Source: Rhodospirillaceae bacterium
GTDB lineage: Bacteria; Pseudomonadota; Alphaproteobacteria; Rhodospirillales; Magnetovibrionaceae
Length of the DNA stretch: 16,445 nt
Reading direction: 5' to 3'
NCBI GenBank assembly: GCA_002401565.1
Contig: NVTL01000038.1
Coordinates: 4,957-21,401, forward strand
In this document: positions 1 through 7,228 of the stretch, piece by piece
How positions within the stretch are numbered: position 1 is the first letter of the stretch
How the letters are laid out: every line of letters begins with the position of its first letter
Position numbers and translations under genes: made by a program
The notes under the pieces: generated by a model
Seen by the model: the letters and a program-made list of their open reading frames with translations, nothing else
Database searches by the model: none
What the model was told of the DNA's origin: nothing

Positions 1-308
1 GCAATGGTCGTTTGCCGCGCGGTCTTGCCAAGCGGAACTTGCCAGCGGACTTGCAATCAAAATTGATCACCCGTCCACCCGAACAAGAAGTCACCATCGT
101 CGACAAAGACGTGGTGCTGTTGGATCGGGTCACAGGCGTTGTGTTGGATGTTATTTATGACGTGGTTGTGAACGGCAAAAAAATACCAAATGTTACAGAT
201 CAGCTGGCGGCCCCTAGCCCTCAACCACAGGCCCAACCTCCTGCTCAAAAATCAGAGCCCAATGTTATCGATTCACTTTTCAAAACCATCTTTGGCGGAA
301 GCAACTAA
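1..308 (+). CDS. C-terminal part of a probable exported RcnB/CigR-like protein (5' end outside window)
   Basis: The frame is open to the left edge, with the first whole codon at position 3, so this is the end of a longer gene and the TTG at 12 is not a believable start. The visible part reads as a PxGLAK-type motif (PRGLAKRNLP), then a hydrophobic patch around DVVLLDRVTGVVLDVI, then a Pro/Gln/Ala-rich linker and a short tail. Repeated LPPGLAK-like motifs followed by 'VVLVDxxTGxVxDVI' are typical of small periplasmic proteins of the RcnB (nickel/cobalt homeostasis) and CigR type; I infer membership from that pattern only. The Pro-rich tail after the domain is unusual for the family. The gene ends 3 bp before cobM and may be cotranscribed with it. 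No enzymatic function can be read from it. Confidence 0.6.
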   Translation, partial: NGRLPRGLAKRNLPADLQSKLITRPPEQEVTIVDKDVVLLDRVTGVVLDVIYDVVVNGKKIPNVTDQLAAPSPQPQAQPPAQKSEPNVIDSLFKTIFGGSN

Positions 309-311
309 ACC

Positions 312-1073
312 ATGACCGTTCACTTCATTGGCGCCGGCCCCGGTGCCGCAGACCTGATCACCGTACGCGCCTTAAAATTCGTACAGACCTGTCCCGTAAT
401 CTTATATGCCGGGTCATTAGTCCCTGTGGGCATTGTCGACCAAGCCAGTGATGATGCGCTCGTCATTGATACCGCCCCCCTGCATCTGGACGAAATCATG
501 GCCGAGTTCGAAGCCGCCCACGCCAAGGGCCTAGACGTGGCCCGCGTGCATTCTGGTGACCCCTGCATTTACGGCGCTATCGCCGAACAAATGCGCCGTT
601 TGGATCAGTTGGGCATTGATTATGATGTGACGCCGGGCGTGCCTGCGTTTGCCGCCGCCGCCGCTTTGTTAAAACGAGAATTAACACTGCCCGACATCAG
701 CCAGTCTATCGTGTTGACCCGTACTTCGGTTAAAGCATCGGCCATGCCCGCAGGCGAAACGTTGGAAAATTTTGCCCGCACAGGCGCAACCTTGGCCGTG
801 CATTTGTCGGTGAACAATTTAAAAAAAGTGGTGCGTGATTTAAGTCCGCATTACGGTCAAGACTGCCCCGTCGCCGTGGTCTATCGCGCCAGTTGGCCCG
901 ATGAAGCTTTTGTGTTGGGCACGCTGGCCGACATTCGCGATAAGGTCAAAGAAGCCGGATTTACCCGCACCGCGTTGATCTTGGTCGGACGAGCCTTAGA
1001 CTCAAACGACTTCACCGATTCAAAACTTTATGATGCTTCGCATTCCCATGTGTTGCGCGATGCTAAGGCTTAA
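312..1073 (+). CDS. cobM: Precorrin-4 C11-methyltransferase CobM
   Basis: This S-adenosylmethionine-dependent methylase adds the C11 methyl group to precorrin-4 during corrin ring synthesis in the cytoplasm. At 253 residues it has the usual length of the CobM/CbiF family. Visible family marks are the N-terminal [13 protein letters not shown] loop (about 5-17), LYAGSLVP (31-38), the SGDPCIYGA segment (81-89) that lines the SAM/substrate cleft, and VTPGVPAF (106-113). The ATG at 312 follows a GGAAG ribosome binding site at 298-302 with usable spacing. The stop codon overlaps that of the convergent LysE-type gene. cobK, cbiD and cobB lie within 5 kb, which supports the assignment over other tetrapyrrole methylases such as CysG or CobA. 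Confidence 0.95.
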   Translation: MTVHFIGAGPGAADLITVRALKFVQTCPVILYAGSLVPVGIVDQASDDALVIDTAPLHLDEIMAEFEAAHAKGLDVARVHSGDPCIYGAIAEQMRRLDQLGIDYDVTPGVPAFAAAAALLKRELTLPDISQSIVLTRTSVKASAMPAGETLENFARTGATLAVHLSVNNLKKVVRDLSPHYGQDCPVAVVYRASWPDEAFVLGTLADIRDKVKEAGFTRTALILVGRALDSNDFTDSKLYDASHSHVLRDAKA

Positions 1074-1678
1074 GAACGAGCGATAGAAACACCCACGCCC
1101 ATCATGACCAGTCCAGAAATTCGGTTGATGCGCTGTGCATTTTTTGTGTGAACCATCAATTTTTTCAGCTGTTGGCCCATCAAACAGACAAGGCTGATCC
1201 CACTTAATAAAGTGAGACCAACGGTTAAAACAATTTGCGTGCTGATGAGCGGCGTAAGATTTTCCAGCTCGACAAACAGTGGCAAAAAGGACAGATAAAA
1301 GACAACCAATTTAGGATTGGTCCCATTAATTAAAAAGCCGACCATAATTTGTTTTATAGGCGTGCGTTTGTGATCAGGGTTATTCATAACCACCGTTTTA
1401 TGGGTGAATTGTTTATAGCCAAGATAGATTAAATATAAGGCTCCACCCAGTTTTATATAGGTCATCACAGGCCCTAAAACATGCGCAAGGGCGGACAAAG
1501 AAAACAGAGCAATCACAAGATAAAACAGCGCCCCAATCACTTCACCGATTGCCAAGAAAAAGCCTGATCGAAATCCATCACGAGCGCTGGTTACCAGCAC
1601 GGCCAAATTTGCGGGTCCGGGTGATAAGACAAAAACCAAGGTTGCTAGGGCAAGGCTTGCAAACGTTGAAATATCCAT
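1070..1678 (-). CDS. LysE/RhtB-family amino acid exporter
   Basis: A 202-residue inner-membrane protein with about six hydrophobic segments. The N-terminus carries the family signature [13 protein letters not shown] (PGPAN at 20-24), followed by a glycine-rich second helix ([15 protein letters not shown]) and the [15 protein letters not shown] segment typical of RhtB-type translocators. The central cytoplasmic loop is His/Lys-rich (about 91-108). Such proteins export amino acids such as homoserine, threonine or lysine; the substrate cannot be told from sequence. A good AGAGGAC ribosome binding site lies just upstream of the ATG at 1678. The gene follows cobK on the same strand after 35 bp, so it may be the last gene of a cbiD-cobK-lysE unit, though a direct role in cobalamin synthesis is not implied. 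Its stop overlaps the cobM stop tail to tail. Confidence 0.9.
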   Translation of the reverse strand: MDISTFASLALATLVFVLSPGPANLAVLVTSARDGFRSGFFLAIGEVIGALFYLVIALFSLSALAHVLGPVMTYIKLGGALYLIYLGYKQFTHKTVVMNNPDHKRTPIKQIMVGFLINGTNPKLVVFYLSFLPLFVELENLTPLISTQIVLTVGLTLLSGISLVCLMGQQLKKLMVHTKNAQRINRISGLVMMGVGVSIARS

Positions 1679-1713
1679 TTTCTGTCCTCTTTCGTAACTT
1701 GCGTATTTTTAGA

Positions 1714-2442
1714 TCATTTATTCAAAAGCCAATTTATAGCATCTTCAACATTAAAGACCCGGTCGCTGTCTGGCGGCGGGGGACGGCGGATTAAAATGAT
1801 GCGCGCCCCTATTTTTGCTGCGGCGTCTAGTTTTGCGCGGGTGGCGTTTCCGCCGCTGGCTTTGCTGACCAAGGTATCAATTTGGTGGTTTTGCATCAAC
1901 GTGATTTCGTCGGCTAAGGCAAACGGCGGACGGGCGCTGACAAACGTTGCATTTTCAAGCTTAAGATTTTCATCAAAATTTTCAATCGCGCGGACCAATA
2001 ATTTGACGGTATCCAAGCCCGTAAAATCATTCAGCCCTTTTTGACCGATGGTTAAAAAGGCTGAGCTAGACGTGCGGGCCACCAAACGTGCGGCCTCGAC
2101 TGAATCCAGAACAAAAATGACGTCCGTATCCGTGGGTAAAGTCCATGACGGGCGATCAAGGCGCAGGTAAGGCGTATTGGTTTTTACGCACGCGCTCACC
2201 GCATGGTCAGTGATTTTTGCAGCAAAGGGGTGGGTGGCGTCGATGACCCGGTCGATATTGTTTTGGGTCAAATAAGCGGCCAAACCGTCTTCCCCGCCAA
2301 AGCCGCCAATGCGCATGTTGCCAACAATTTTTGCGGTGGACGAGGTGGCTCCGGCCAAGGATGTTACAATATCATGATCATCGACTAATTTTTCGGCCAA
2401 GGCTCGGCCTTCCCCGGTGCCGCCCAAAATCAAAATCTTCAT
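1714..2442 (-). CDS. cobK: Precorrin-6A reductase CobK
   Basis: This NADPH-dependent reductase converts precorrin-6A to its dihydro form (precorrin-6B), a mid-pathway step of corrin synthesis. The 242-residue protein begins with the Rossmann-like motif LILGGTGEGRALA (4-16), has the conserved DATHPFA segment (68-74) and a late SKASGGNATRAKLDAA stretch (about 194-209), all standard for CobK/CbiJ. The ATG at 2442 overlaps the TGA of cbiD in an ATGA junction, which suggests translational coupling; no strong ribosome binding site is seen of its own. Whether it works on metal-free precorrin or the cobalt form depends on whether cobalt is inserted late or early in this organism, which this window does not show. 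Confidence 0.95.
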   Translation of the reverse strand: MKILILGGTGEGRALAEKLVDDHDIVTSLAGATSSTAKIVGNMRIGGFGGEDGLAAYLTQNNIDRVIDATHPFAAKITDHAVSACVKTNTPYLRLDRPSWTLPTDTDVIFVLDSVEAARLVARTSSSAFLTIGQKGLNDFTGLDTVKLLVRAIENFDENLKLENATFVSARPPFALADEITLMQNHQIDTLVSKASGGNATRAKLDAAAKIGARIILIRRPPPPDSDRVFNVEDAINWLLNK

Positions 2443-3539
2443 GTGCTGGTGCCCACCAAATTTCCGCTGCGATCATAGACCCAGACGGTCACATGGGTGC
2501 CACCGGCCAAGGTCGCCAGCGCAACTTCGCGGGCTTGGCGAGCGATCAGATGGGCGAGTTCCGGAGCACTGTCTGCGGCCAGTTCTAAAACATGCATGGC
2601 CGAATTGGCGGTGCGCACCTGATTGACCACATCACGGTCGCCGCCCAAACGTGCCAACAGGTTCGCCAGATTTTCAAAATCGACTTGAGACCGGGACGAA
2701 TGCAAATCCATTGAACCTTGGGATAATTTTGCCAGCTTGGCAAAGCCCCCGGCGATGGTGATGTGGGCCACGGGTTTTTGGCGCAGATATTTTAACAATC
2801 CACCCGCAAAATCACCCATATCGATGAGGGCTTCATCAGGCAGTTTAAGCTCGCCATTGGCGGCTTGTTCCGACGTGCGCCCGGTGGACGCCAGCACATG
2901 ATTAAAGTTCTGTGCGCGCGCCACATCGATGCCGCGTTGAATGGAATGTATCCAGCTGGAACACGAATACGGCACGACCACGCCCGTGGTACCCAAAACC
3001 GACAAACCGCCTTTGATGCCCAACCGCCCGTTCATGGTTTTTAAGGCCACATCCCGCCCGCCGGGTATCGAAATCGTCACCCGCACATCGGGGACAGGCG
3101 CATCCTCGCCGTTTAGTTCACGGGCCGCTTCGGTCAAAGCCTGAATGATTTGTTGGCGCGGACCCGGATTAATGGCGGGCTCGCCCACCGCCAAAGGCAG
3201 GCCTTTTAAAGTCACCGTGCCGACCCCTTCGCCCGCCGCAAAAATTACACCAGACCCCCGGCGACCTTTTTGCACATCGGCGATAATTTCCAAACCATGG
3301 GTGACGTCTGGGTCATCGCCCGCGTCTTTGACAATGCCCGCGCAGGCAAAATCATCACCGGCAATTTTGGTCTCTAAGACAAACGTTGGGCGGTCGCCGC
3401 GGGGCAAGTTCAAGGTGATGGTCTCTAAAAATTCGCCCGTCACCATCGCCCGCCAAGCGGCCGCCGCCGCTCCGGCAGCACAGGCCCCGGTGGTCCAACC
3501 TTTTTTTAAGGGTCCACTGTCTGGTTTTCTTGAATTCAT
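2439..3539 (-). CDS. cbiD: (Cobalt-)precorrin-5B C1-methyltransferase CbiD
   Basis: CbiD methylates C1 of the ring after the two-carbon fragment is lost, the step performed by CobF in the classic aerobic pathway. The 366-residue length fits the family. The N-terminus shows the family start GWTTGACAA (14-22) in a Gly/Ala-rich region, and later segments include CAGIVKDAGDDPDVTHG, VGTVTLKGLPLAVGEPAINPGPR and a DLHSSR stretch near the C-terminal third, all characteristic. ATG 3539 is the only reasonable start because an in-frame stop lies 12 bp upstream; the ribosome binding site is weak. It is the first gene of a minus-strand unit with cobK and probably lysE. Its presence beside CobM/CobK/CobB suggests that CbiD stands in for CobF here. 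Confidence 0.95.
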   Translation of the reverse strand: MNSRKPDSGPLKKGWTTGACAAGAAAAAWRAMVTGEFLETITLNLPRGDRPTFVLETKIAGDDFACAGIVKDAGDDPDVTHGLEIIADVQKGRRGSGVIFAAGEGVGTVTLKGLPLAVGEPAINPGPRQQIIQALTEAARELNGEDAPVPDVRVTISIPGGRDVALKTMNGRLGIKGGLSVLGTTGVVVPYSCSSWIHSIQRGIDVARAQNFNHVLASTGRTSEQAANGELKLPDEALIDMGDFAGGLLKYLRQKPVAHITIAGGFAKLAKLSQGSMDLHSSRSQVDFENLANLLARLGGDRDVVNQVRTANSAMHVLELAADSAPELAHLIARQAREVALATLAGGTHVTVWVYDRSGNLVGTST

Positions 3540-3647
3540 GACCGCACTTTAGGTCGGGAAGAGCATGAAGAAAAGGGCCTTGTTGGAATGGCTTTAGACA
3601 CGTATGGTCTGCGGATATTTTTCGCACCCCAATCATGAGGATTTCCC
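3540..3647. promoter_or_regulatory. Divergent intergenic control region between cbiD and sco1
   Basis: These 108 bp separate the starts of cbiD (leftward) and sco1 (rightward), so both promoters should lie here or nearby. Toward sco1 a poor sigma70-like pair can be drawn: TTGTTG at 3580-3585 and TATGGT at 3603-3608, 17 bp apart. A GAGG ribosome binding site at 3637-3640 precedes the sco1 ATG at 3648. I see no recognisable operator or riboswitch; the space is too small for a full cobalamin riboswitch, and the conserved B12-box sequence is not apparent. Confidence 0.4.
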
Positions 3648-4244
3648 ATGTCTCGCATTCTGTTTATCGTCCTTGCCGCCGTTGTTTTTGTTGGTGCCGT
3701 AATTGGCGGGAAATCCTATTTTGCCGACAGCCCCACAGCCTTTGCCCCATCTGGAAAGGTCAACATTGGCGGACCGTTTAGCTTGGTCGATCACAACGGA
3801 AAAGCCGTTACAGAACAAGACTATAAAGGCAAATACATGCTGATTTATTTTGGCTATACCTTTTGCCCAGACGTTTGCCCCACGTCGCTGAGCATCATGG
3901 GTGATGCCTTGGATATGTTGACCCCTGCACAGCTTGAAAAAGTGGTGCCGATCTTTGTCACCGTTGACCCAGAACGCGATACGCCTGAAATCATGGCCGG
4001 ATATGTTCCAAATTTTCATGAAAAATTGGTTGGTTTAACCGGGTCTTTAAAAGATATCAAAGCCGCCGCCAAAAGATATAAGGTCTTTTTTGCCAAGGCT
4101 AACGAAGATGACCCAGACGGTCTGTACACCATGGATCACGGATCAACCACGTATCTGATGGACCCAAACGCCACATACGCGGCCCATTTCAGCCACGGCA
4201 CACCCGCCAAATTCATGGCCGAAAAATTAGCTGAATTCCTTTAA
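3648..4244 (+). CDS. sco1: SCO1/SenC-family copper chaperone
   Basis: Sco proteins carry copper to the CuA centre of cytochrome c oxidase and act as thiol-disulfide reductants on the periplasmic face of the inner membrane. The 198-residue protein has one N-terminal membrane anchor (about 3-21), then a thioredoxin-like domain. The copper ligands are all present: the CPDVC motif (Cys73 and Cys77, in GYTFCPDVCPTS) and His164 in MDHGSTTYLMDP. VTVDPERDTPE (104-114) is another family mark. The GAGG site 7 bp before the ATG at 3648 supports this start. It lies 13 bp upstream of cobB and the two may share a transcript, but no functional link between copper delivery and cobalamin is evident. Confidence 0.95.
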   Translation: MSRILFIVLAAVVFVGAVIGGKSYFADSPTAFAPSGKVNIGGPFSLVDHNGKAVTEQDYKGKYMLIYFGYTFCPDVCPTSLSIMGDALDMLTPAQLEKVVPIFVTVDPERDTPEIMAGYVPNFHEKLVGLTGSLKDIKAAAKRYKVFFAKANEDDPDGLYTMDHGSTTYLMDPNATYAAHFSHGTPAKFMAEKLAEFL

Positions 4245-4257
4245 ATCGAGCGTTTTG

Positions 4258-5577
4258 ATGTCTGCTGAACGAACCACGCCCGGATTAATCATCGCCGCCC
4301 CGTCTTCGGGCAGCGGCAAAACTGTGGTGACATTGGGCATTTTGGCGGCCCTGAAAGCCCGCGGCCTTTCGGTCAGTTCCTTAAAAGCCGGACCCGATTA
4401 CATTGACCCAGCGTTTCACGGTCAAGCCACCGGACGTCCGTGTTTCAACGTGGACCCCTGGGCCATGCGTGATGATACCTTAAACGCGACCATAGCCGAG
4501 GCCAGTTTAGGCAGTGACCTCTTAATAGCTGAAGGCGTCATGGGCTTGTTCGACGGCGCGACCTTGGATTTAGGGTCAACCGCCGATATTTCCAAGCTTA
4601 CCGGATGGCCCGTTGTTTTGGTGGTGGATTCCCGGTCCCAAGGGGCCTCAGCCGCGGCTCAGGTTTTAGGCTTTCATACGTACAGAGACGACATTTCCAT
4701 TGCCGGGGTGATTTTTAATCGCGTTGGCAGTCAAAAACACCAAAACGTTATTCGCGCATCCATGCAGCGGGTTTTGCCCGATGTTCCGGTGTTGGGCATG
4801 ATCCCCTGGAACCAAAGTTTAGAGCTGCCATCGCGCCATTTAGGGCTGGTGCAAGCCATTGAACAAGACGGCCTGAAAGACATTATCGATGGCGCGGCTG
4901 CGTGCGTTGAAGCTCACGTTGATTTGGTTGCGTTGCAAAATCTAGCCACTCAGGTGCAATCCTCCGGTCAGCTCAAACCCTTGATACCCTTGGGCCAACA
5001 TATTGCCGTGGCGCGTGACGAAGCCTTTGCCTTTGCGTATCCCGCCGTATTACAAGGTTGGCGCAACCAAGGTGCCCAACTTAGCTTTTTTTCACCGTTG
5101 GAAGACCAAGGCCCAAATCCCCACGCCGACGCGGTTTTTCTGCCCGGTGGATATCCCGAATTGCACGCCTATCGTCTGGCCAGCGCGCCCAAGTTTTTAG
5201 ACGGCATCCGCCAAGCCGCCGCTGCAGGCAAGACCATTTATGGCGAATGCGGGGGCTATATGGTTTTGGGCGAAAGCCTTGAAGATGCCCAAGGCGAACA
5301 CCATGTTATGGTGGGCTTGTTGCCGTTAAAGACCTCGTTCGCAAAACGGAAACTGCATTTGGGCTATCGCCAACTGACGCTTTTAGCCGACACGCCCTTG
5401 GGGGCCAAAGGGCAGAAATTTAGAGGCCACGAATTCCATTATGCCAGCATCACGCACAAGGGTATTCCAGCTAATCTTTTTAACGCCAGCGATGCCGAAG
5501 ACACCGATTTAGGCCCTATTGGTTTGGCGAAAAAAAATGTATTTGGGTCCTTTGCCCATTTGGTGGATCAAACATGA
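4258..5577 (+). CDS. cobB: Cobyrinic/hydrogenobyrinic acid a,c-diamide synthase CobB (CbiA type)
   Basis: This enzyme uses ATP and glutamine to amidate the a and c side chains of the corrin ring. Two domains are visible: an N-terminal dethiobiotin-synthetase-like ATPase with P-loop APSSGSGKT (14-22) and [12 protein letters not shown], and a C-terminal class I glutamine amidotransferase with LPGGYPELH and the nucleophile Cys331 in [13 protein letters not shown], plus a late GHEFHYA segment with the catalytic histidine. Its 439 residues match the family. A TTG lies directly before the ATG in frame (4255), but ATG 4258 is the better start. The stop overlaps ycgN by an ATGA junction. CobB and CbiA cannot be separated by sequence reading; the substrate depends on when cobalt enters. 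The other cob genes nearby fix the pathway, not CobQ. Confidence 0.95.
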   Translation: MSAERTTPGLIIAAPSSGSGKTVVTLGILAALKARGLSVSSLKAGPDYIDPAFHGQATGRPCFNVDPWAMRDDTLNATIAEASLGSDLLIAEGVMGLFDGATLDLGSTADISKLTGWPVVLVVDSRSQGASAAAQVLGFHTYRDDISIAGVIFNRVGSQKHQNVIRASMQRVLPDVPVLGMIPWNQSLELPSRHLGLVQAIEQDGLKDIIDGAAACVEAHVDLVALQNLATQVQSSGQLKPLIPLGQHIAVARDEAFAFAYPAVLQGWRNQGAQLSFFSPLEDQGPNPHADAVFLPGGYPELHAYRLASAPKFLDGIRQAAAAGKTIYGECGGYMVLGESLEDAQGEHHVMVGLLPLKTSFAKRKLHLGYRQLTLLADTPLGAKGQKFRGHEFHYASITHKGIPANLFNASDAEDTDLGPIGLAKKNVFGSFAHLVDQT

Positions 5578-6002
5578 CGTTTTGGAAAGAAAAATCACTC
5601 AAAGACATGACCCAATCCGAATGGGAAAGCCTGTGTGATGGCTGTGCACGGTGTTGTCTGGAAAAACTAGAAGACATCGACAGCGGCGACATTAGCTTTA
5701 CCAATGTTGTTTGCAACCTGATGGATTTGGAAAAGTGCACCTGCACAAAATATTCAGAGCGTCATAAATATATGCCCGACTGTATTCCGTTAGACCCCAA
5801 AAACGTTGGTGAATTAAAATGGATGCCCAGCACCTGTGCCTATCGATTGTTGGCCGAAGGCAAAGATTTGCCCGAATGGCACCCCTTGGTATCGGGCGAT
5901 CCGCAAACGGTTTTTCTGGCGGGCATTTCCGTGCGTGGCCGGGTGATCCCCGAAAAAGAAATCGACGATTTAGAAGACCACATCGTCGATTGGCCTGCTT
6001 AA
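5574..6002 (+). CDS. ycgN: YcgN-family cysteine cluster protein (UPF0260, YkgJ-like)
   Basis: A small 142-residue cytoplasmic protein that closely follows E. coli YcgN in pattern: [22 protein letters not shown] near the start in two adjoining stretches, FTNVVC, PDCIPL, and the [20 protein letters not shown] block. Nine cysteines are visible (residues 21, 24, 27, 28, 47, 55, 57, 70, 88), with spacing suited to binding a metal ion or iron-sulfur cluster, as proposed for the wider YkgJ/CxxCxxCC superfamily. The biochemical role is unknown. The ATG at 5574 overlaps the cobB stop, so it is likely translated together with cobB, although nothing ties it to cobalamin. A long inverted repeat covers its last codons. 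Confidence 0.92.
   Translation: MTFWKEKSLKDMTQSEWESLCDGCARCCLEKLEDIDSGDISFTNVVCNLMDLEKCTCTKYSERHKYMPDCIPLDPKNVGELKWMPSTCAYRLLAEGKDLPEWHPLVSGDPQTVFLAGISVRGRVIPEKEIDDLEDHIVDWPA
5960..5991. repeat. Perfect 10-bp inverted repeat in the last codons of ycgN
   Basis: Arms AATCGACGAT (5960-5969) and ATCGTCGATT (5982-5991) are exact reverse complements separated by 12 bases. In RNA they would form a stable hairpin just before the ycgN stop codon. No run of U follows directly, so it is not a classic terminator; it may slow ribosomes, protect the 3' end of the transcript, or be a coincidence of the IDD/IVD codons. Confidence 0.6.
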
Positions 6003-6010
6003 GCGGGTTT
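5994..6010 (+). terminator. Weak terminator-like hairpin after ycgN
   Basis: CCTGC (5994-5998), a TTAA loop and GCGGG (6003-6007) form a five-pair stem with one G-U pair, followed by TTT and then GTGG. The stem is short and the U-tract poor, so at most partial termination is expected. It spans the ycgN stop codon and precedes the start of the next gene by about 16 bp. Confidence 0.25.
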
Positions 6011-6025
6011 GTGGCATAATACATT

Positions 6026-6736
6026 ATGTTCGATTCGAAAAAAATCACCGACCATACCTTAGATATTGATGGCGAAGCCGTACCGTTGCGCATTCGCCGC
6101 AATGCTCAAGCCAGACGCTTGATTTTGCGCATTGATGACGCCACCGGTGGAGCCATTGTCACCATTCCCAAACGCACAAAGATCCGCGAAGGTGTCCAAA
6201 TGGCTCAGCGAAAATCCGCATGGATTGCCGCCCAATTAAAACGCCGCGCCAAACCATTGCCCTTTGTCGAAGGCTTGGAAATTCCCCTGCTGGGCCAAAC
6301 ATTGACGGTGCGCCATGATCCAAATATCAAAATTACGCACAGCACCGAACAGGACATTTTTGTTTCTGGACGGTTGGAACACCTGCCGCGGCGCTTGAAA
6401 GACTGGTTAAAAGCCGAGGCGCGCACAGAATTAAACACCTGCGCCCAGGACAAAGCCAAAACCATAGACCAAACCATTTCGGGCATCACCGTGCGCGACA
6501 CCAAATCCAGATGGGGATCGTGCAGTTCCACTGGACAGTTAAATTTCAGCTGGCGTTTGGTTTTGGCGCCCCAATATGTGTTGGATTATGTGGTCGCCCA
6601 CGAAGTCGCACATTTGGTTCACCACAATCACGGGGCCGATTTTTGGGCCTTAACGTCCAGCCTGACCGACCATATGGATCAGGCAAAAGCATGGCTGAAC
6701 GCCCATGGTCGCGACTTACATCGATACGGAGCTTAA
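6026..6736 (+). CDS. YgjP-like zinc metallopeptidase (DUF45, M48/SprT-like)
   Basis: The 236-residue protein has the full zinc-protease signature HExxH-x5-H: His192, Glu193 and His196 in HEVAHLVHHNHGADFW, with His202 as third ligand. The upstream block DTKSRWGSCSSTGQLNFSWRL (split here as DTKSRWGSC, about 158-166, then SSTGQLNFSWRL) is the hallmark of the YgjP/DUF45 family. The N-terminal half is a basic region with RRNAQARRLILRID (24-37) typical of the same family. No signal peptide or membrane segment is seen, so it should be cytoplasmic. Substrates are not known for most members. The start at 6026 has no good ribosome binding site; CATAAT at 6015-6020 could be a promoter -10 box giving a very short leader. 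It is followed by yjbQ after 6 bp. Confidence 0.9.
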   Translation: MFDSKKITDHTLDIDGEAVPLRIRRNAQARRLILRIDDATGGAIVTIPKRTKIREGVQMAQRKSAWIAAQLKRRAKPLPFVEGLEIPLLGQTLTVRHDPNIKITHSTEQDIFVSGRLEHLPRRLKDWLKAEARTELNTCAQDKAKTIDQTISGITVRDTKSRWGSCSSTGQLNFSWRLVLAPQYVLDYVVAHEVAHLVHHNHGADFWALTSSLTDHMDQAKAWLNAHGRDLHRYGA

Positions 6737-6742
6737 AATAAT

Positions 6743-7162
6743 ATGCAACAAGACATCACAACCCTGCGCCTGCAAAGCCAAGGGGCTGGCCTTTATGATT
6801 TTACCCGAGACCTAAACGCTTGGGTGCAGTCTACGGGCATTCAAAACGGCTTGCTGACGGTTTTTTGCCGCCATACATCCGCCAGCCTGACCATTCAGGA
6901 AAATGCCGACCCGGATGTGTTGTTGGACTTGCAAACCTATTTCAAAACATTGGTGCCCGAAAGCGCCACCGCATATCGCCATTCCAGCGAAGGTTTAGAC
7001 GATATGCCCGGCCATATTAGCACCGTGCTGACCGATGTGTCCCTGTCCATTCCGGTGTTGAACGGCGATGCCGTTTTGGGCCAGTGGCAGGGGGTGTTTT
7101 TGTTTGAACATCGCGTGGGTCTTCGAAACCGTGAAGTTGTCTTGCAAATTTTAGGCGACTAG
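6743..7162 (+). CDS. yjbQ: YjbQ family protein (UPF0047, secondary thiamine-phosphate synthase type)
   Basis: A compact 139-residue cytoplasmic protein with all the family blocks: RHTSASLTIQENADPDVLLDL (His44 onward), YRHSSEGLDDMPGHI with His80 and His91, and GQWQGVFLFEHR (113-124) near the end. Family members form trimers with a metal-like site built from the conserved histidines. E. coli YjbQ can show weak thiamine-phosphate synthase activity, which gave the family its name, but the real cellular role is unsettled. A GGAG site at 6728-6731, inside the end of the previous gene, can serve the ATG at 6743. The 6-bp gap suggests one transcript with the metallopeptidase gene. Confidence 0.92.
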   Translation: MQQDITTLRLQSQGAGLYDFTRDLNAWVQSTGIQNGLLTVFCRHTSASLTIQENADPDVLLDLQTYFKTLVPESATAYRHSSEGLDDMPGHISTVLTDVSLSIPVLNGDAVLGQWQGVFLFEHRVGLRNREVVLQILGD

Positions 7163-7216
7163 GGCTTGAACTGCGCCTGAAACAGGCCACATTAACTGCA
7201 TCTTCCCCCCTTAAAC

Positions 7217-7223
7217 TTGAGGA
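7217..7223 (+). promoter_or_regulatory. Ribosome binding site that fixes the start of the cbbY-like gene
   Basis: TTGAGGA lies 5 bp before the ATG at 7229. The TTG at 7217 is in the same frame and could be mistaken for a start codon four codons earlier, but it is part of this Shine-Dalgarno element, which argues for ATG 7229. Confidence 0.75.
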
Positions 7224-7228
7224 CCCAA

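Noticed and set aside
3145..3552. 135-codon plus-strand open frame opposite cbiD
   Set aside because: It is the reverse strand of a well-supported cbiD, has no family-like sequence, and such frames are common opposite G/C-biased codons.
3540..3647. Possible cobalamin riboswitch ahead of cbiD
   Set aside because: Only 108 bp are available, shared with the sco1 promoter, and the conserved B12-box sequence is not apparent.
3633..4019. 128-codon minus-strand open frame opposite sco1
   Set aside because: Opposite a complete Sco protein with all copper ligands; no support of its own.
4255..4257. TTG as the start codon of cobB
   Set aside because: It sits directly before an in-frame ATG (4258), which is the more likely start with the same upstream region.
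5698..6102. 134-codon minus-strand open frame across the end of ycgN and the start of the metallopeptidase gene
   Set aside because: It overlaps two well-supported genes on the other strand and the product resembles no protein I recognise.
7175..7187. Small hairpin GCCTG-AAA-CAGGC after yjbQ, as a terminator or operator
   Set aside because: Only five pairs, a three-base loop and no U-tract afterwards; not distinguishable from chance.
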